A stretch of DNA of 64,000 nt from Desulforamulus reducens MI-1. GTDB lineage: Bacteria > Bacillota > Desulfotomaculia > Desulfotomaculales > Desulfotomaculaceae. A program made the position numbers and the translations under genes. Of this stretch, positions 53,147 to 62,781 are shown in pieces. The stretch's first letter is position 1, and every line of letters starts with the position of its first letter. The notes under the pieces were generated by a model that was not told where the DNA came from, ran no database searches, and saw only the letters and a list, made by a program, of their open reading frames with translations. Location: the NCBI RefSeq assembly GCF_000016165.1, contig NC_009253.1:3483484-3547483 (forward strand), written 5' to 3'.

Positions 53147-54355
53147 CTATAAGCTTTTCATTAAGCGTATATTAATTTCCTCAAGAAACTGCCTGGTATT
53201 GACTACCCTTTTGTCTCCTTCGACAAGAAGGGCCAGGTCCTTGGTCATGATTCCTTGCTCAATTGTCTCTATGGACGCTTTTTCCAGTTTATTGGTGAAT
53301 TCCACCAAGGCATCAAGCTGGTCCAGCTCACCCCTTTTTCTTAAAGCACCTGTCCAGGCAAATAAAGTTGCCACCGGGTTGGTTGAGGTTTCCTCTCCCT
53401 TGAGATGTTGATAATAATGTCTTGTTACTGTTCCATGGGCCGCTTCATATTCATAATGTCCTTCGGGTGAAACTAAAACCGATGTCATCATGGCTAAACT
53501 ACCAAAAGCAGTGGCTACCATATCTGACATTACATCCCCATCGTAGTTTTTACAGGCCCAGATAAAACCACCTGAGCTGCGGATTACTCTGGCCACAGCA
53601 TCATCAATCAAGGTGTAAAAATACTCAATCCCCGCAGCGGTAAACTTTTCTTTGTATTCCCGGTCATATACCTCTTGGAAAATATCTTTAAAGGTATGGT
53701 CATATTTTTTAGAAATTGTGTCTTTAGTAGAAAACCATAGGTCTTGTTTTTGATCCAGGGCGTAATTAAAGCATGCTCTGGCAAAACTCTCAATGGAGCG
53801 GTCCAAGTTGTGCATACCCAACAGGATACCTGGGCCAGCAAAATTATGGATTACTTCCTTCATTGCCTGACCATCTTCCCCGGTAAAAACTAATTCCGCT
53901 TTTCCTTTGGTCTTAACTTTTAATTCCACATCTTTATAGACGTCGCCGTAGGCATGTCTGGCAATGGTAATGGGTTTTTCCCATGTTCTGACAAAGGGTT
54001 TAACATTCTTTACAATAATTGGTGCCCGAAAAACCGTTCCATCTAAAATGGCTCTTATGGTGCCGTTCGGGCTTTTCCACATTTGTTTTAAGTTGTATTC
54101 CTCTACCCGTTGGGCATTGGGGGTGATGGTGGCACACTTCACTGCAACACCATATTTTTTAGTGGCCTCGGCAGCTTCCACAGTGATCTTATCCTCTGAC
54201 TCATCCCGTTTTTTGAGACCCAAGTCATAATACACAGTTTGTAAATCTATGTAAGGCAGTAAGAGAATATCCTTAATCTGCTGCCATATCACTCTGGTCA
54301 TCTCATCGCCATCCATCTCCACCAAAGGAACCTTCATTTGAATTTTGTCCGCCAT
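53147..54355 (-). CDS. icd: NADP-dependent isocitrate dehydrogenase
   Basis: Enzyme of 402 aa converting isocitrate to 2-oxoglutarate. It belongs to the eukaryote-like homodimeric subfamily: [18 protein letters not shown] at the start, [36 protein letters not shown] with metal-binding Asp, and [14 protein letters not shown] with NADP-binding residues. ATG 54355 has AAGGGATGA upstream. It gives NADPH and 2-oxoglutarate for biosynthesis. Single gene. Confidence 0.94.
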   Translation of the reverse strand: MADKIQMKVPLVEMDGDEMTRVIWQQIKDILLLPYIDLQTVYYDLGLKKRDESEDKITVEAAEATKKYGVAVKCATITPNAQRVEEYNLKQMWKSPNGTIRAILDGTVFRAPIIVKNVKPFVRTWEKPITIARHAYGDVYKDVELKVKTKGKAELVFTGEDGQAMKEVIHNFAGPGILLGMHNLDRSIESFARACFNYALDQKQDLWFSTKDTISKKYDHTFKDIFQEVYDREYKEKFTAAGIEYFYTLIDDAVARVIRSSGGFIWACKNYDGDVMSDMVATAFGSLAMMTSVLVSPEGHYEYEAAHGTVTRHYYQHLKGEETSTNPVATLFAWTGALRKRGELDQLDALVEFTNKLEKASIETIEQGIMTKDLALLVEGDKRVVNTRQFLEEINIRLMKSL

Positions 54356-54468
54356 TGATTTCATCCCTTCTGACCTTTTTGAAATATTAAGGTATTATAC
54401 AACATCTAAAACCAGAAATGAACCTCTCCGGCGTATGCATGCAAAATACATAACCCGAAATAAAAAAT

Positions 54469-54675
54469 CTATCCCAATTCTTTTTCGGTTATCAAAAGTT
54501 CTACTAAACGTATGTTTGTCAATCCTGCTTTTTTTCCGCTATCAACCAATACATTAATATTTTCATGGGAAAGGGTATTGAATACACTGGCTTTTTCAAG
54601 GGGAACGCAAACAGGAGCCTCGGAATTGCTATTCTTGAGGTAACCCTGATCTGATTTAACCACAAATAATCTCAC
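54469..54675 (-). CDS. Small conserved-looking protein after trpD-like gene
   Basis: A 68-aa soluble frame starting at GTG 54675 (AGGGGC about ten bases upstream), ending IRLVELLITEKELG. Its compositional pattern (GYLKNSNSEAPVCVPLEKASVF) looks like a real small protein, but I recognise no family. It lies 60 bases after the TrpD-like gene and could be the third member of the cobalamin-riboswitch operon. Confidence 0.5.
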   Translation of the reverse strand: MRLFVVKSDQGYLKNSNSEAPVCVPLEKASVFNTLSHENINVLVDSGKKAGLTNIRLVELLITEKELG

Positions 54676-54735
54676 TTAATTATCAGCCCCTTCAGCTTCT
54701 TTTAAAGAAAACTTGGCTTCCGCTATACCCTATAA

Positions 54736-55860
54736 TTAGCCCTCTAATCCTGCTGTTGCTAACACCATCTTTAATTTTGCAAGTCCCTTTTGGGTTTCTC
54801 TGTTTTGCTCTTTAACCCAATCTTTCAGTTTGTTAAGCGCAGACCCCGAAGCAATAATTTCTTTAGCATAAATGCATCCTTCTCTTATGCTGCTGCTTAA
54901 TCCCATCATATAAAAAATTAACGCAGCATTAAGACAAACAATATCCTGCCTTGCTTCATCATCTTTTTTGCTTAAAAGAGTGACCAGCCTTACAGCTTCC
55001 TTCTTTCTCTCCCCCAACGGCTGCAGCTTGTGTTTTTGGGTTCTTTGAATTCCCATATCCTCGGGAGAAAAAGAGTACTTAACAATTTTGCCATCTTCTT
55101 TTAGCTCCGCAATTACCGTTTCGCCAAGCGTAGAGGCTTCGTCCATACCATACTTCCCGGTTTCATCCATCCCATGCACAACAAGAGCCTTTTTATAGCC
55201 AATTTCCCGCATAACTTTGGCAACAGGTTCTACCAGTTCCGCTGAATACACACCCCGTACCCCATATTGCGGAAGAGCAGGATTGGCAAGGGAAGCAGCA
55301 ATATTTAAAACTGTCCCAAAAGAAATTTTTGATAAAATCCTACCCAAGGCCTGAGGATGCACCTTTGGACTCATTCCATTAAAAATTCCTATTCCTGCTT
55401 GTTCAATACTTTGTTTTACAACTGTAGTATCGCATTCAACATCTACACCCAGTTCTTCCAGAATATCTATCGTCCCGCACACAGAGGTAATGGCTCTAGC
55501 GCCGTGTTTGGCCATTTTAACTCCCGCCGCCGCCGCAATAATAGAAGCAGCAGTGCTAATATTAAAAGTTTTTATTGTATCCATACCCGTCCCACAGTTA
55601 TCTACCAAGGGGGATGAAATATAGGGATTTACTTTCACTGTATCTAGCTCATAAATCGCCTCCCAAATTCCTGCTATTTCAGCAGCTGTTTCCCCCTTTG
55701 CTGTTAATGCCGCCAGAAATGCTCCTTGCTGCATTTCCGTTTGCGTATTGTTTAACACTTCAGAAAACTTTTCTTTCGCAGTGGCACGGTCCATATTTTC
55801 CTTCTGAAGCAATCTGGTGATGAGACCACCAAATTCTTTTTGCTTTTCAATACTCATCAT
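54736..55860 (-). CDS. Divergent anthranilate phosphoribosyltransferase-like protein (TrpD paralogue)
   Basis: Protein of 374 aa in the TrpD/nucleoside phosphorylase fold. It keeps an N-terminal helical region (residues 8-70), NCGTGMDTIKTFNISTAASI (PRPP-type loop, GTGMD in place of GTGGD), and AKHGARAITSVCGTIDILEELG (KHG retained, then A where TrpD has N). The usual TrpD segment GPLLNP is replaced by IAASLANPALPQYGV. No other trp gene is near; it follows a dehydrogenase by 19 bases under a cobalamin riboswitch. It may therefore use another aromatic or heterocyclic acceptor. AAGGAG precedes ATG 55860. Confidence 0.75.
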   Translation of the reverse strand: MMSIEKQKEFGGLITRLLQKENMDRATAKEKFSEVLNNTQTEMQQGAFLAALTAKGETAAEIAGIWEAIYELDTVKVNPYISSPLVDNCGTGMDTIKTFNISTAASIIAAAAGVKMAKHGARAITSVCGTIDILEELGVDVECDTTVVKQSIEQAGIGIFNGMSPKVHPQALGRILSKISFGTVLNIAASLANPALPQYGVRGVYSAELVEPVAKVMREIGYKKALVVHGMDETGKYGMDEASTLGETVIAELKEDGKIVKYSFSPEDMGIQRTQKHKLQPLGERKKEAVRLVTLLSKKDDEARQDIVCLNAALIFYMMGLSSSIREGCIYAKEIIASGSALNKLKDWVKEQNRETQKGLAKLKMVLATAGLEG

Positions 55861-55879
55861 TCATTTCTCCTTATCTAAT

Positions 55880-56917
55880 TTAACATTTAACAACAATTTT
55901 AAGTTCTGCCAGTTTCTCCACCATTCTAAGTCCCTCTTTTATATCTTCTAACGGAATAATTTTTGTAATGAGATTATCCACCTCCAGCATCCCGGAAGAT
56001 AATAATAACAATGCTTTTTTATTGTGTTCCGAAGAACACCCATAGGCTCCAAAAAGTCGGATTTCCTTGTAGTGAAAATTATTCAATTCACCGACAGAAA
56101 CGGCATGCTCCCCTACAAGACCACTGAAAAAGCCAAATTTTCCCCTTTTACGAAGAATAGACAATCCCTGCCGGAAGGCTGCAATATCTGGACAGCAAGG
56201 TATAACGGCCTCTGCTCCAGTTCCATCGGTAAGCTCACGGACTACTTTGACAGGATCTTGCTCCAAGGGGTTAAACAAATGGCAAAATGCAAAGCCGGCA
56301 GCCTGGTGGAGTCTTTTTTTATTAACATCAAAAATTGCAATATTTTTTGCACCGCGCAGCTTGGCCAGTTTTGCATTCAAAATCCCCACTGGCCCGGCTC
56401 CAAAAATAATAATAGTATCTCCTGAGCCAATGTCCATAGACTCCTGAATGTTAATACAGCATGCCAAAGGCTCTGTCAAAGCAGCAAGTTCTATAGGAAA
56501 GTGATCCGGTAGTTTGTTAAGCACCTTTGCCTTGACTCCTTTGGAAGGAATCAGCACGTATTCAGCAAAGCCGCCGTCATAGTGAAAGCCCATTATCTCA
56601 ATATTTGGGCAAAGATGATTTAATCCTGTAAGACAATTTGGGCATACACCGCAGGGCAAACCAGGAGAAACCTGAACTCTTTCCCCACAATGTACTTCTG
56701 TGACCCCTGCTCCAATTTCTACAACTGTTCCGGCTATTTCATGCCCCAAAATTCTTGGTAAATGCAAATCTCGATGGCCTAGACGGTATGATTTCATATC
56801 TGTTCTGCAAATACCACAGGCAGCAACCTTTACCAGTACTTCCCCTGCTTTGCAGCGGGGTATTTCTATTGTTTTAAGCACCAAATTATTTGCCTGCTCC
56901 AATAAAAATGCTTTCAC
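55880..56917 (-). CDS. Zinc-dependent medium-chain alcohol dehydrogenase
   Basis: MDR oxidoreductase of 345 aa. Catalytic zinc ligands are Cys in AACGICRTDM (near 37), His-Glu in LGHEIAGTV and a later Glu; the structural zinc loop is CGVCPNCLTGLNHLCPN. The NAD site is IIFGAGPVGILNAKLAKLRGA near 170. It resembles sorbitol/threonine/butanediol-type enzymes. The start is GTG 56917, with AAGGAG eight bases away; the longer frame crosses the terminator and is excluded. First gene behind the cobalamin riboswitch. Substrate unknown. Confidence 0.85.
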   Translation of the reverse strand: MKAFLLEQANNLVLKTIEIPRCKAGEVLVKVAACGICRTDMKSYRLGHRDLHLPRILGHEIAGTVVEIGAGVTEVHCGERVQVSPGLPCGVCPNCLTGLNHLCPNIEIMGFHYDGGFAEYVLIPSKGVKAKVLNKLPDHFPIELAALTEPLACCINIQESMDIGSGDTIIIFGAGPVGILNAKLAKLRGAKNIAIFDVNKKRLHQAAGFAFCHLFNPLEQDPVKVVRELTDGTGAEAVIPCCPDIAAFRQGLSILRKRGKFGFFSGLVGEHAVSVGELNNFHYKEIRLFGAYGCSSEHNKKALLLLSSGMLEVDNLITKIIPLEDIKEGLRMVEKLAELKIVVKC

Positions 56918-56944
56918 CTCTTGCACTCCTTTCAATTTATTGCC

Positions 56945-56985
56945 AAAAAAAAATAAAGTCCACACCAATAATTGGTATGGACTTT
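56945..56985 (-). terminator. Intrinsic terminator, cobalamin riboswitch expression platform
   Basis: Stem AAAGTCCATACCAAT / ATTGGTGTGGACTTT with one mismatch and no loop base to spare, followed on the minus strand by ATTTTTTTTT. It stands between the aptamer and the dehydrogenase start. Confidence 0.9.
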
Positions 56986-57033
56986 CCACATCCTTACTTA
57001 GCTTGCCTTAATTTTAAGGCAACATTGATAATT

Positions 57034-57180
57034 TCAGGCAGGTCTCCTGACTCAGGATCATTACCCTATGCTCCCTTCCCCTTCTTCAGAGTGGATCAAT
57101 GCATGGATTCCCCATTCACAGTGGCGGGCCCGTTCGAGATTTCCACTCGATTCCCTATTCTCCCATTACAGGCACCTGAA
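57034..57180 (-). promoter_or_regulatory. Cobalamin riboswitch
   Basis: Minus strand shows the B12-box GCCACTGTGA (near 57115-57125), GGGAATCGAGTGGAAATC in the 5' domain, and GAGTCAGGAGACCTGCC at the 3' side. Outer ends TTCAGG/CCTGAA close helix P1. A terminator hairpin follows, so high cobalamin should stop transcription of the dehydrogenase operon. Confidence 0.93.
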
Positions 57181-57229
57181 ACCAACACTATTTAATTAAT
57201 ATTTATTATATTTATCCTTTTTTACCATG

Positions 57230-58065
57230 TCAATATCTTCCAAAAGACATGATATATTCTATGTCATTACTATCTTTATTTAATTGCTCAGTTACCGTAT
57301 TAACTAAGTGAGTTAACGCTTTCATTACGCCGGTATTTCTAGCAACTACGTAATCTATGGGTGCTGAACCACTCTCATCCAGATGCTTCTGTCCTACCGA
57401 CGTCACTGGTTTCTTTATATTCTTGCAGCCTGATTCTGCTAAAACCAACACCGTCATGGTGGCGTTTAGCAATTGGTTTGTATCCTTGACATGAAAAAAC
57501 TCTCCATGGGTAAAAAAAACTGCTGTAGGTGCTATTTCTTGAAAGGGTTCGGTTTCTATCCTACTTAAATCCTGCAGAAAACCCCTTCTACATTCACAGG
57601 AATAGATAAAAACACTTTCAACAGGTTACCGCCTGGAATCCCTTTTAACATCTGGTCGGAATCAAACGAAACTCCCGTAGCAAATAAAATTAATAGCTTG
57701 GACTTGTCGCTGCCTAGCGTAGAGGCAACCTCTCGGCCTAAATTAAATTCATCCTGGTCTTCTTTATAAAAAATACCCGTTTTGACAGTGGTATTTCGAA
57801 AAACTGTAAAAGATAGAACAATCTTAAGCCCAGTTACCTGTCCATTCATGATCTCGCCAGAAGTAGTAGTACCAATAATCTTTGCATGAGGGACTAGCGT
57901 GGCAATCTCTGCTGACAATCTCGCAATTACATCCTGTTTATATAGGCCACTAAATATCTGTACTAAAATATCTGATCTTTCCGAATCAAACAATAAGCCG
58001 TGGTTACTTTCTACAAATTCTGATAAGTGAACATAATCCTCATAGTATGTATTGATTGACTCCAC
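57230..58065 (-). pseudogene. FIST-domain sensor, frameshifted
   Basis: The first frame (58065-57565) holds a FIST N domain: SERSDILVQIFSGLYKQD, IIGTTTSGEIMNG and GREVASTLGSDKSKLLILFATG. A frameshift near 57575 moves the continuation (GFLQDLSRIETEPFQEIAPT, FIST C-like GEFFHVKDTNQLLNATMTVL) to another frame ending at 57230. The protein would be about 278 aa, without the kinase or chemoreceptor output domain that FIST sensors often have. FIST domains bind small ligands such as amino acids. Confidence 0.78.
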
Positions 58066-58645
58066 GTTTTGTACCCCCCTATATGCAAAAGAACAACGTT
58101 AAATATTCTGGCTGAGTCTCTTAAAATAGTAAACCCTGTCCAGAACAAAAGGGGCTCTACCTATGAAAAATACCATAAGGCAAAACCCTATCCAGTTTAA
58201 TTCGGTAACCAGAAATTATAACCTTATGGCCTTAGACTTATGGTTTTGTATCCTAAAACTACTATATTAATCAATTTAATGAAGCTATTGTTTTTCTACT
58301 TTCTTCGCATACATATATTCTTTTTCTTTGGATAATAACATTATATTGAATTAAATACAATAAATATAGGTGTCTCCTCTGCCCCCGCTTTCCTCTCTAT
58401 ATATACATAATATTCAGTAATTTAATACTATATCAATTATGCCAAATGAGGCCCCTCTTTTTCGCTTCTCTGCTTGTCACGTCACCTACACTATTTCCGA
58501 AAAACAGGCGTAAAAAGTAATAAGTAAATCGACAAAGTATGTTACAATATGTCTAATTGGCTAAAATTTATGTTTATAAAAAACGTCAAAAACTATGCTT
58601 TCTTCTAGTTACTAATCTTAAAAATAAGGTAGGGTTTTATTTTAT
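58066..58645. other. 580-base AT-rich gap
   Basis: No gene, tRNA or known riboswitch seen. It should hold the old FIST promoter (minus) and the DUF2062 promoter (plus). Short inverted words around ACCATAAGGCAAAACC and TTATGG occur at 58165-58245 but have no clear structure. Confidence 0.5.
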
Positions 58646-59080
58646 ATGAGCAAAATAATAAATCAAATTAAAGAAGCATATAAGAAGATTCTCTCTACCA
58701 AAGGTTCACCTAAGGAAATAGCTTTAGGTGTAGCCATACCAATTGGTATAGAGTTTTTGCCCATACCACTTATTAACATTCCAGTAGCTTTAGCTATCTC
58801 AAAAATCTTCCGAGCAAATGTAATCATAACTGGGGTAGTCTCAATTGCAATAAAACCATTTTTCCCTTTATTTGTTTCTTTTAATTTTTTTGTGGCAAAA
58901 TTACTGTTCTCCCACTTCAAATTACCCAAGAGAATGATGAAAATATTCGGTATATTTGAAGGATATGGTTATAAATACCTTACAGCGAGTTTATTTGACT
59001 GTATAATCATGGCCGTAATATCGTATTTTATAATATACAACCTATTAAAAAAGTATCGAAAAAACCAAACAAAAGAATAA
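58646..59080 (+). CDS. DUF2062-family membrane protein
   Basis: Protein of 144 aa with three to four hydrophobic segments and the DUF2062 pattern GSPKEIALGVAIPIGIEFLP near residue 20, a glycine-rich turn, then KPFFPLFVSFNFFVAKLL. Function of the family is unknown; some members sit by polysaccharide genes. ATG 58646 has a poor ribosome site (GGTAGGG further upstream). Single gene with its own hairpin. Confidence 0.8.
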   Translation: MSKIINQIKEAYKKILSTKGSPKEIALGVAIPIGIEFLPIPLINIPVALAISKIFRANVIITGVVSIAIKPFFPLFVSFNFFVAKLLFSHFKLPKRMMKIFGIFEGYGYKYLTASLFDCIIMAVISYFIIYNLLKKYRKNQTKE

Positions 59081-59086
59081 TTTATT

Positions 59087-59143
59087 TATAGTTTTAAACA
59101 CCTTTTTCGGGCAAAAGGCTTGGAAAAGGTGTTCAAAACTATA
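59087..59143 (+). terminator. Long hairpin after DUF2062 gene
   Basis: TATAGTTTTAAACACCTTTTTC pairs in part with GAAAAGGTGTTCAAAACTATA across a 14-base loop: about 20 bp with one mismatch and one bulge. No strong T run follows. Confidence 0.6.
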
Positions 59144-59342
59144 ATTTACCTAAGTTTTGTCTACTTACACCCTTCTTATAGTTTCACAAATAATTGCAGA
59201 CCAGTCTTTTCCTTTATAAGCATTGTACCCACGCGTGTGAGCATAACCACATATCTTATCATTTCCTATACGATCCTTTTGAAATATATAACCATAAGTT
59301 TCTCCTCTTATCGCACGCTGCACCGCTTCAAGGTGATTTAAG

Positions 59343-59817
59343 TTATCGCTTAGAATACCCTTGCGACTTCCGGCAAGCTATGATATATCCATGTTTATTA
59401 ATAATAAATATGTCTCCGTTCTGACCAATCCTGGCTGAATCAATAATGTCATAAATGTCAATTAGCTTTTTCAATAGTTCATTCGCAGCTGTAATACGGT
59501 CCGATTCTGTTGAATAAAAGCAACTCTTTACTTTATCGAAACTTGCCCAAGCTTGGGCATCACAATTTCGTTCAAATAGGTTTCTATCAATCTTGTCAAT
59601 GGTATCATAAGCCACTACACTAAATCCTCTGCCAAGCCTCTCCTGCCCTTGCTGCTTCGATAGCAGAGTTTAATGATAATAAATTTGTACGAGCAGCAAT
59701 TTCTCGAATAGAATGGATAATCTGGTCCATTTCATTACTGGCACTTTTAAGTTCACCAATTAAGATAGATGCATCAATAGCTAGATTATTTTCTCTCAAA
59801 ATACATTCACCCCACAT
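59343..59817 (-). pseudogene. Chemoreceptor (MCP) fragment with frameshift
   Basis: The first frame (59817-59620) carries the MCP signalling tip IAARTNLLSLNSAIEAARAGEA and then goes off frame. One extra T near 59637 explains this: without it the frame reads GEAGRGFSVVA and continues as YDTIDKIDRNLFERNCDAQA to the stop at 59343. The N-terminal ligand domain and most of the coiled coil are absent, so the gene is dead. Confidence 0.85.
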
Positions 59818-60026
59818 AAAAATAATAGCCTACCCCAAATCGGGGTAGGCATCATTGCCAAACTTATTTAATTTATATCATTATATAATAAGTACAACAT
59901 TTTTCAACTTTTTTAAGTTATGTAAGTATGCTTTTCATCGCTATTATAAATCCCGACAATTGTTGTAACTGTATATAAAAGGTGATTTCCTTTCCCATAT
60001 TCACTTTCTCAAACGAAATGAGGGAC

Positions 60027-60800
60027 TCAGCCATTATCTGCGCTGTCACACAGATGTTTTCTTCTGTAGGCTTTGGGGGTCATATTCATTTGCTGTACGA
60101 ATACACGATTAAAATAGGAGGGATCGGTAAAACCACATTCACTGGAAATGCGATAGGCGGGATAGTTGGTTGTTTCCAATAATTTACAGGCATGCTCAAT
60201 CTTTAATTTATTTACATAATCTATATATGAGACCCCTACTTCTTTTTTAAAGATGCGGCTGAAATATTGGGGATTCAAAAATACATAGGATGAGACCAAT
60301 TGCAGGGGTAATTTTTGCTTAAAGTTATCGTGAATATATTTTATTGCTTTTTCAATAAAATATATCTGGTCGGTTTTTGGTTCCATAATTTCTTCGTCAA
60401 TTTCTTCGTTGTCATGTATCTTGCATGTAGTTACAGTATTTAACAAATCATGAAATACCTGTTTGAAAATGGACGGTTTGATGGGTTTCAGCAAGTATTC
60501 CTGGACTCGGAGGCGAATTGCTGTTTGCGCATAGGAAAAGTCTGAATAGGCCGATAGAATCAAAACACATGCCTGGGGGAGGAATTTCCTTATCTCCTGC
60601 AGAGCCTGTAAGCCGTCCTTTTCAGGAATAAGTATATCCATCACTATGATGTCTGGCCGATACTGTTTGGCTAGTTTGACAGCCTGAATACCACTTTGAC
60701 AAGTGATTATTTTATCTTTAGCGAGGAGTTCTTCGGCCACAATCGATTTAAGAAATTCCAATTCGAGTATTTCATCTTCCACTATTAAAACTACACTCAT
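60027..60800 (-). CDS. Response regulator with AraC-type output domain
   Basis: Regulator of 257 aa: a receiver domain (phosphoacceptor Asp in IIVMDILIPEKDG near residue 55, Lys in LLKPIKPS) and a C-terminal AraC helix-turn-helix pair (VSSYVFLNPQYFSRIFKKEV, ISSECGFTDPSYFNRVFVQQ). ATG 60800 has GAGG upstream; GTG 60803 is the alternative and overlaps the kinase stop. It pairs with the PocR-type kinase directly upstream. Confidence 0.93.
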   Translation of the reverse strand: MSVVLIVEDEILELEFLKSIVAEELLAKDKIITCQSGIQAVKLAKQYRPDIIVMDILIPEKDGLQALQEIRKFLPQACVLILSAYSDFSYAQTAIRLRVQEYLLKPIKPSIFKQVFHDLLNTVTTCKIHDNEEIDEEIMEPKTDQIYFIEKAIKYIHDNFKQKLPLQLVSSYVFLNPQYFSRIFKKEVGVSYIDYVNKLKIEHACKLLETTNYPAYRISSECGFTDPSYFNRVFVQQMNMTPKAYRRKHLCDSADNG

Positions 60801-60802
60801 CA

Positions 60803-61996
60803 CTATCGCCTCGCATTGGGTTTGGTGGGAATCGAGATGGTGACAGTACTTCCACTATAGTCTGATTTTATGATTTTCAACCCGTAACAATCTCCAAAAT
60901 ATCGTTTCAATCGTTTGTCCGTACTGCGAAAACCTATTCCTAGCTTATTTTCCGGTTGTTGCAAACTTTGTAAGACTTCTTTGGGAAAACCATTTCCATT
61001 ATCCATAACAAAAATATTTATGTCATTTTTATATTTTTCTGCATAAATTTTTATCCTGCCTCCGTCCCTTTTAGGGGAAATGCCATGGATAAGAGCATTC
61101 TCAACAATAGGTTGTATAATCATATTGGGTATTCTATGGTGCTTAATATCATCTGCAATATTTATGTCATATTCCAGACGATTTTTAAATCTAACTTTCT
61201 GAATATAAAGGTATTTCTCTATATTATCCATCTCGTTTCCGATAGTGTGCAACTCGTCGTCTTGCTTTAAGTTATATCGCAATAAATCGGAAAGACAGTA
61301 AATGAGTTCTTCCGTTGTATGGGATTTTTCAAAATAGGCAATGCGTGCTATGGAGTTCAAGGTATTAAACAGGAAATGGGGGTTAACTACCAAAGACATA
61401 TTTTTAGCTTCTAAGTCAAGAATCTTTTTTTCCAGCATTTCTTTTTCTATTGACAATCTTGCTATGGCCTTATCGGTATTATTGATGCTTTCAGAAAAGT
61501 CATAGGAGATATTTTTGGCAATATGGTTACAAAGTTGTTCATGAATATCAACTTTGTTTGCTTCTATTGTTTTTATCGCTGCAATTGATTTAGCAATAAA
61601 TTCCGGTTCCAGTTTTTTATCCTTTGCTATTGCCATTATGTCAATCAGATATTTCTGATATTCACTATCCGGTGAATAAACCTGCGCTCCGACGACATAC
61701 CCAATAGTTTGCTTGTTAACATCCACTGGCAAAAGAATGTTTGTAAGTCCGTACCGACAGGTGAATCGGTCTCCTTTACCTGATTTTAATCTAGAAATAT
61801 AGTCCGAGCATATACGCTTATCATCTTCTTGGCAAACAAGTTTACAAAAATCGGGAGACGGGTTAAACTCAAGCAGAATATCGCCATTGGTATCGATCAG
61901 TTGTAAGGAAATATTGGATAGGGATAAGAATCCGCTATATCGAGAGTATAGATTGGAATTAACTAAATTTTTTAATGTTTTGTTAGTTTTGTTCAT
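60803..61996 (-). CDS. PocR-domain sensor histidine kinase (LytS/YesM type)
   Basis: Sensor of 397 aa without membrane segments. Residues 10-165 form a PocR ligand domain with CX3C-like SPDFCKLVCQEDDKRICSDY and RYGLTNILLPVDV; PocR senses propanediol-like diols. A coiled coil precedes the LytS-type H-box VNPHFLFNTLNSIARI near residue 205; the ATPase has MIIQPIVENALIHGI. GGAG precedes ATG 61996. Its gene and the response regulator follow the microcompartment operon, so it probably induces that operon. Confidence 0.9.
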   Translation of the reverse strand: MNKTNKTLKNLVNSNLYSRYSGFLSLSNISLQLIDTNGDILLEFNPSPDFCKLVCQEDDKRICSDYISRLKSGKGDRFTCRYGLTNILLPVDVNKQTIGYVVGAQVYSPDSEYQKYLIDIMAIAKDKKLEPEFIAKSIAAIKTIEANKVDIHEQLCNHIAKNISYDFSESINNTDKAIARLSIEKEMLEKKILDLEAKNMSLVVNPHFLFNTLNSIARIAYFEKSHTTEELIYCLSDLLRYNLKQDDELHTIGNEMDNIEKYLYIQKVRFKNRLEYDINIADDIKHHRIPNMIIQPIVENALIHGISPKRDGGRIKIYAEKYKNDINIFVMDNGNGFPKEVLQSLQQPENKLGIGFRSTDKRLKRYFGDCYGLKIIKSDYSGSTVTISIPTKPNARR

Positions 61997-62411
61997 GTTT
62001 TCTCCAAAAATTCCTTTTCTCTGACTGATTGTATTAATTTCATAAAGTATTTACACAAATGCTGTGAATCCATCAAAAAAGAAGGCATCCGGGGCATGTG
62101 GCCAAATTCTTTAAGTTGCTGAGGACTAAAGAAAGAGAGGTCACGATTCAGATGTAACCTATTTTCGCCGATAAAAGTCGAATAAAACAGAATTTTATAT
62201 TTTAATAATACAATACCCTTATAAAAATGTAAATAGGATAAGCCTTTAGTCCAGCATAACGGGCCATGAGCCGTGTACCATAAGCTAACTACCCCTAAGC
62301 AAAACATATACAAAAAGCCCAAGGCCCAAGACTCATGGCACACGGCTTATAAGCTAATGGCTAACAGCTAAAGGCTAACGACTATTTTCCTACTAACAAT
62401 CACATTAATAT
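61997..62411. other. Gap with short inverted repeats
   Basis: Over 400 bases between the kinase and shell-protein genes. A 116-codon frame ends at the kinase start but is low quality. Near 62257-62390 the words GGGCCATGAGCCGTGTACC, CATGGCACACGGCTTATAAG and GGCTAA repeat in both orientations, like degenerate filler sequence. No gene is called. Confidence 0.5.
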
Positions 62412-62448
62412 AAAGGGGCTGCCTCATTTTTATTGAGGCAGCCCCTTT
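62412..62448. terminator. Hairpin after microcompartment operon
   Basis: Perfect 15-bp stem AAAGGGGCTGCCTCA / TGAGGCAGCCCCTTT with a 7-base loop, 25 bases after the shell gene stop. T runs are weak on both strands. Confidence 0.7.
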
Positions 62449-62473
62449 GTCGTATGGCCTGTTTAGTTGATTC

Positions 62474-62761
62474 TTATGCTTCTTTCTTGGCGGGGAGTAT
62501 CATTTCTACGTCGCTGTGTGGACGGGGAATGACATGAACGGAAATTAGTTCGCCAACTCGCTGAGCAGCAGCAGCACCGGCATCGGTGGCTGCTTTTACA
62601 GCACCAACATCTCCTCTTACCATAACGGTTACCAGAGCACCACCGACTTTTTCATAACCAATCAGTTGAACATTAGCAGCTTTAACCATGGCATCTGCCG
62701 CTTCAATTGATCCTACCAGACCTTTGGTTTCAATTAATCCTAATGCATCAGATCTACTCAT
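62474..62761 (-). CDS. Bacterial microcompartment hexamer shell protein (EutM/PduA type)
   Basis: Shell protein of 95 aa with one BMC domain: [20 protein letters not shown], then [35 protein letters not shown]. The pore-loop region [13 protein letters not shown] is intact. AGGAGG precedes ATG 62761. It is downstream of pduL and aldehyde dehydrogenase. Such hexamers tile the shell around aldehyde metabolism. Confidence 0.95.
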   Translation of the reverse strand: MSRSDALGLIETKGLVGSIEAADAMVKAANVQLIGYEKVGGALVTVMVRGDVGAVKAATDAGAAAAQRVGELISVHVIPRPHSDVEMILPAKKEA

Positions 62762-62781
62762 TTTTGTTTCCTCCTAAAATT

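Noticed and set aside
58066-58645. c-di-GMP riboswitch upstream of the FIST gene
   Set aside because: Chemotaxis-type genes often have one, but the conserved GEMM core words are missing.
59982-60012. Possible fourth copy of the GTGATTTCC repeat
   Set aside because: Only about a dozen bases match, within chance for AT-rich DNA.
61993-62343. 116-codon minus-strand frame ending at the kinase start
   Set aside because: It crosses the degenerate repeat block and has no recognisable domain; only the stop-start overlap favours it.
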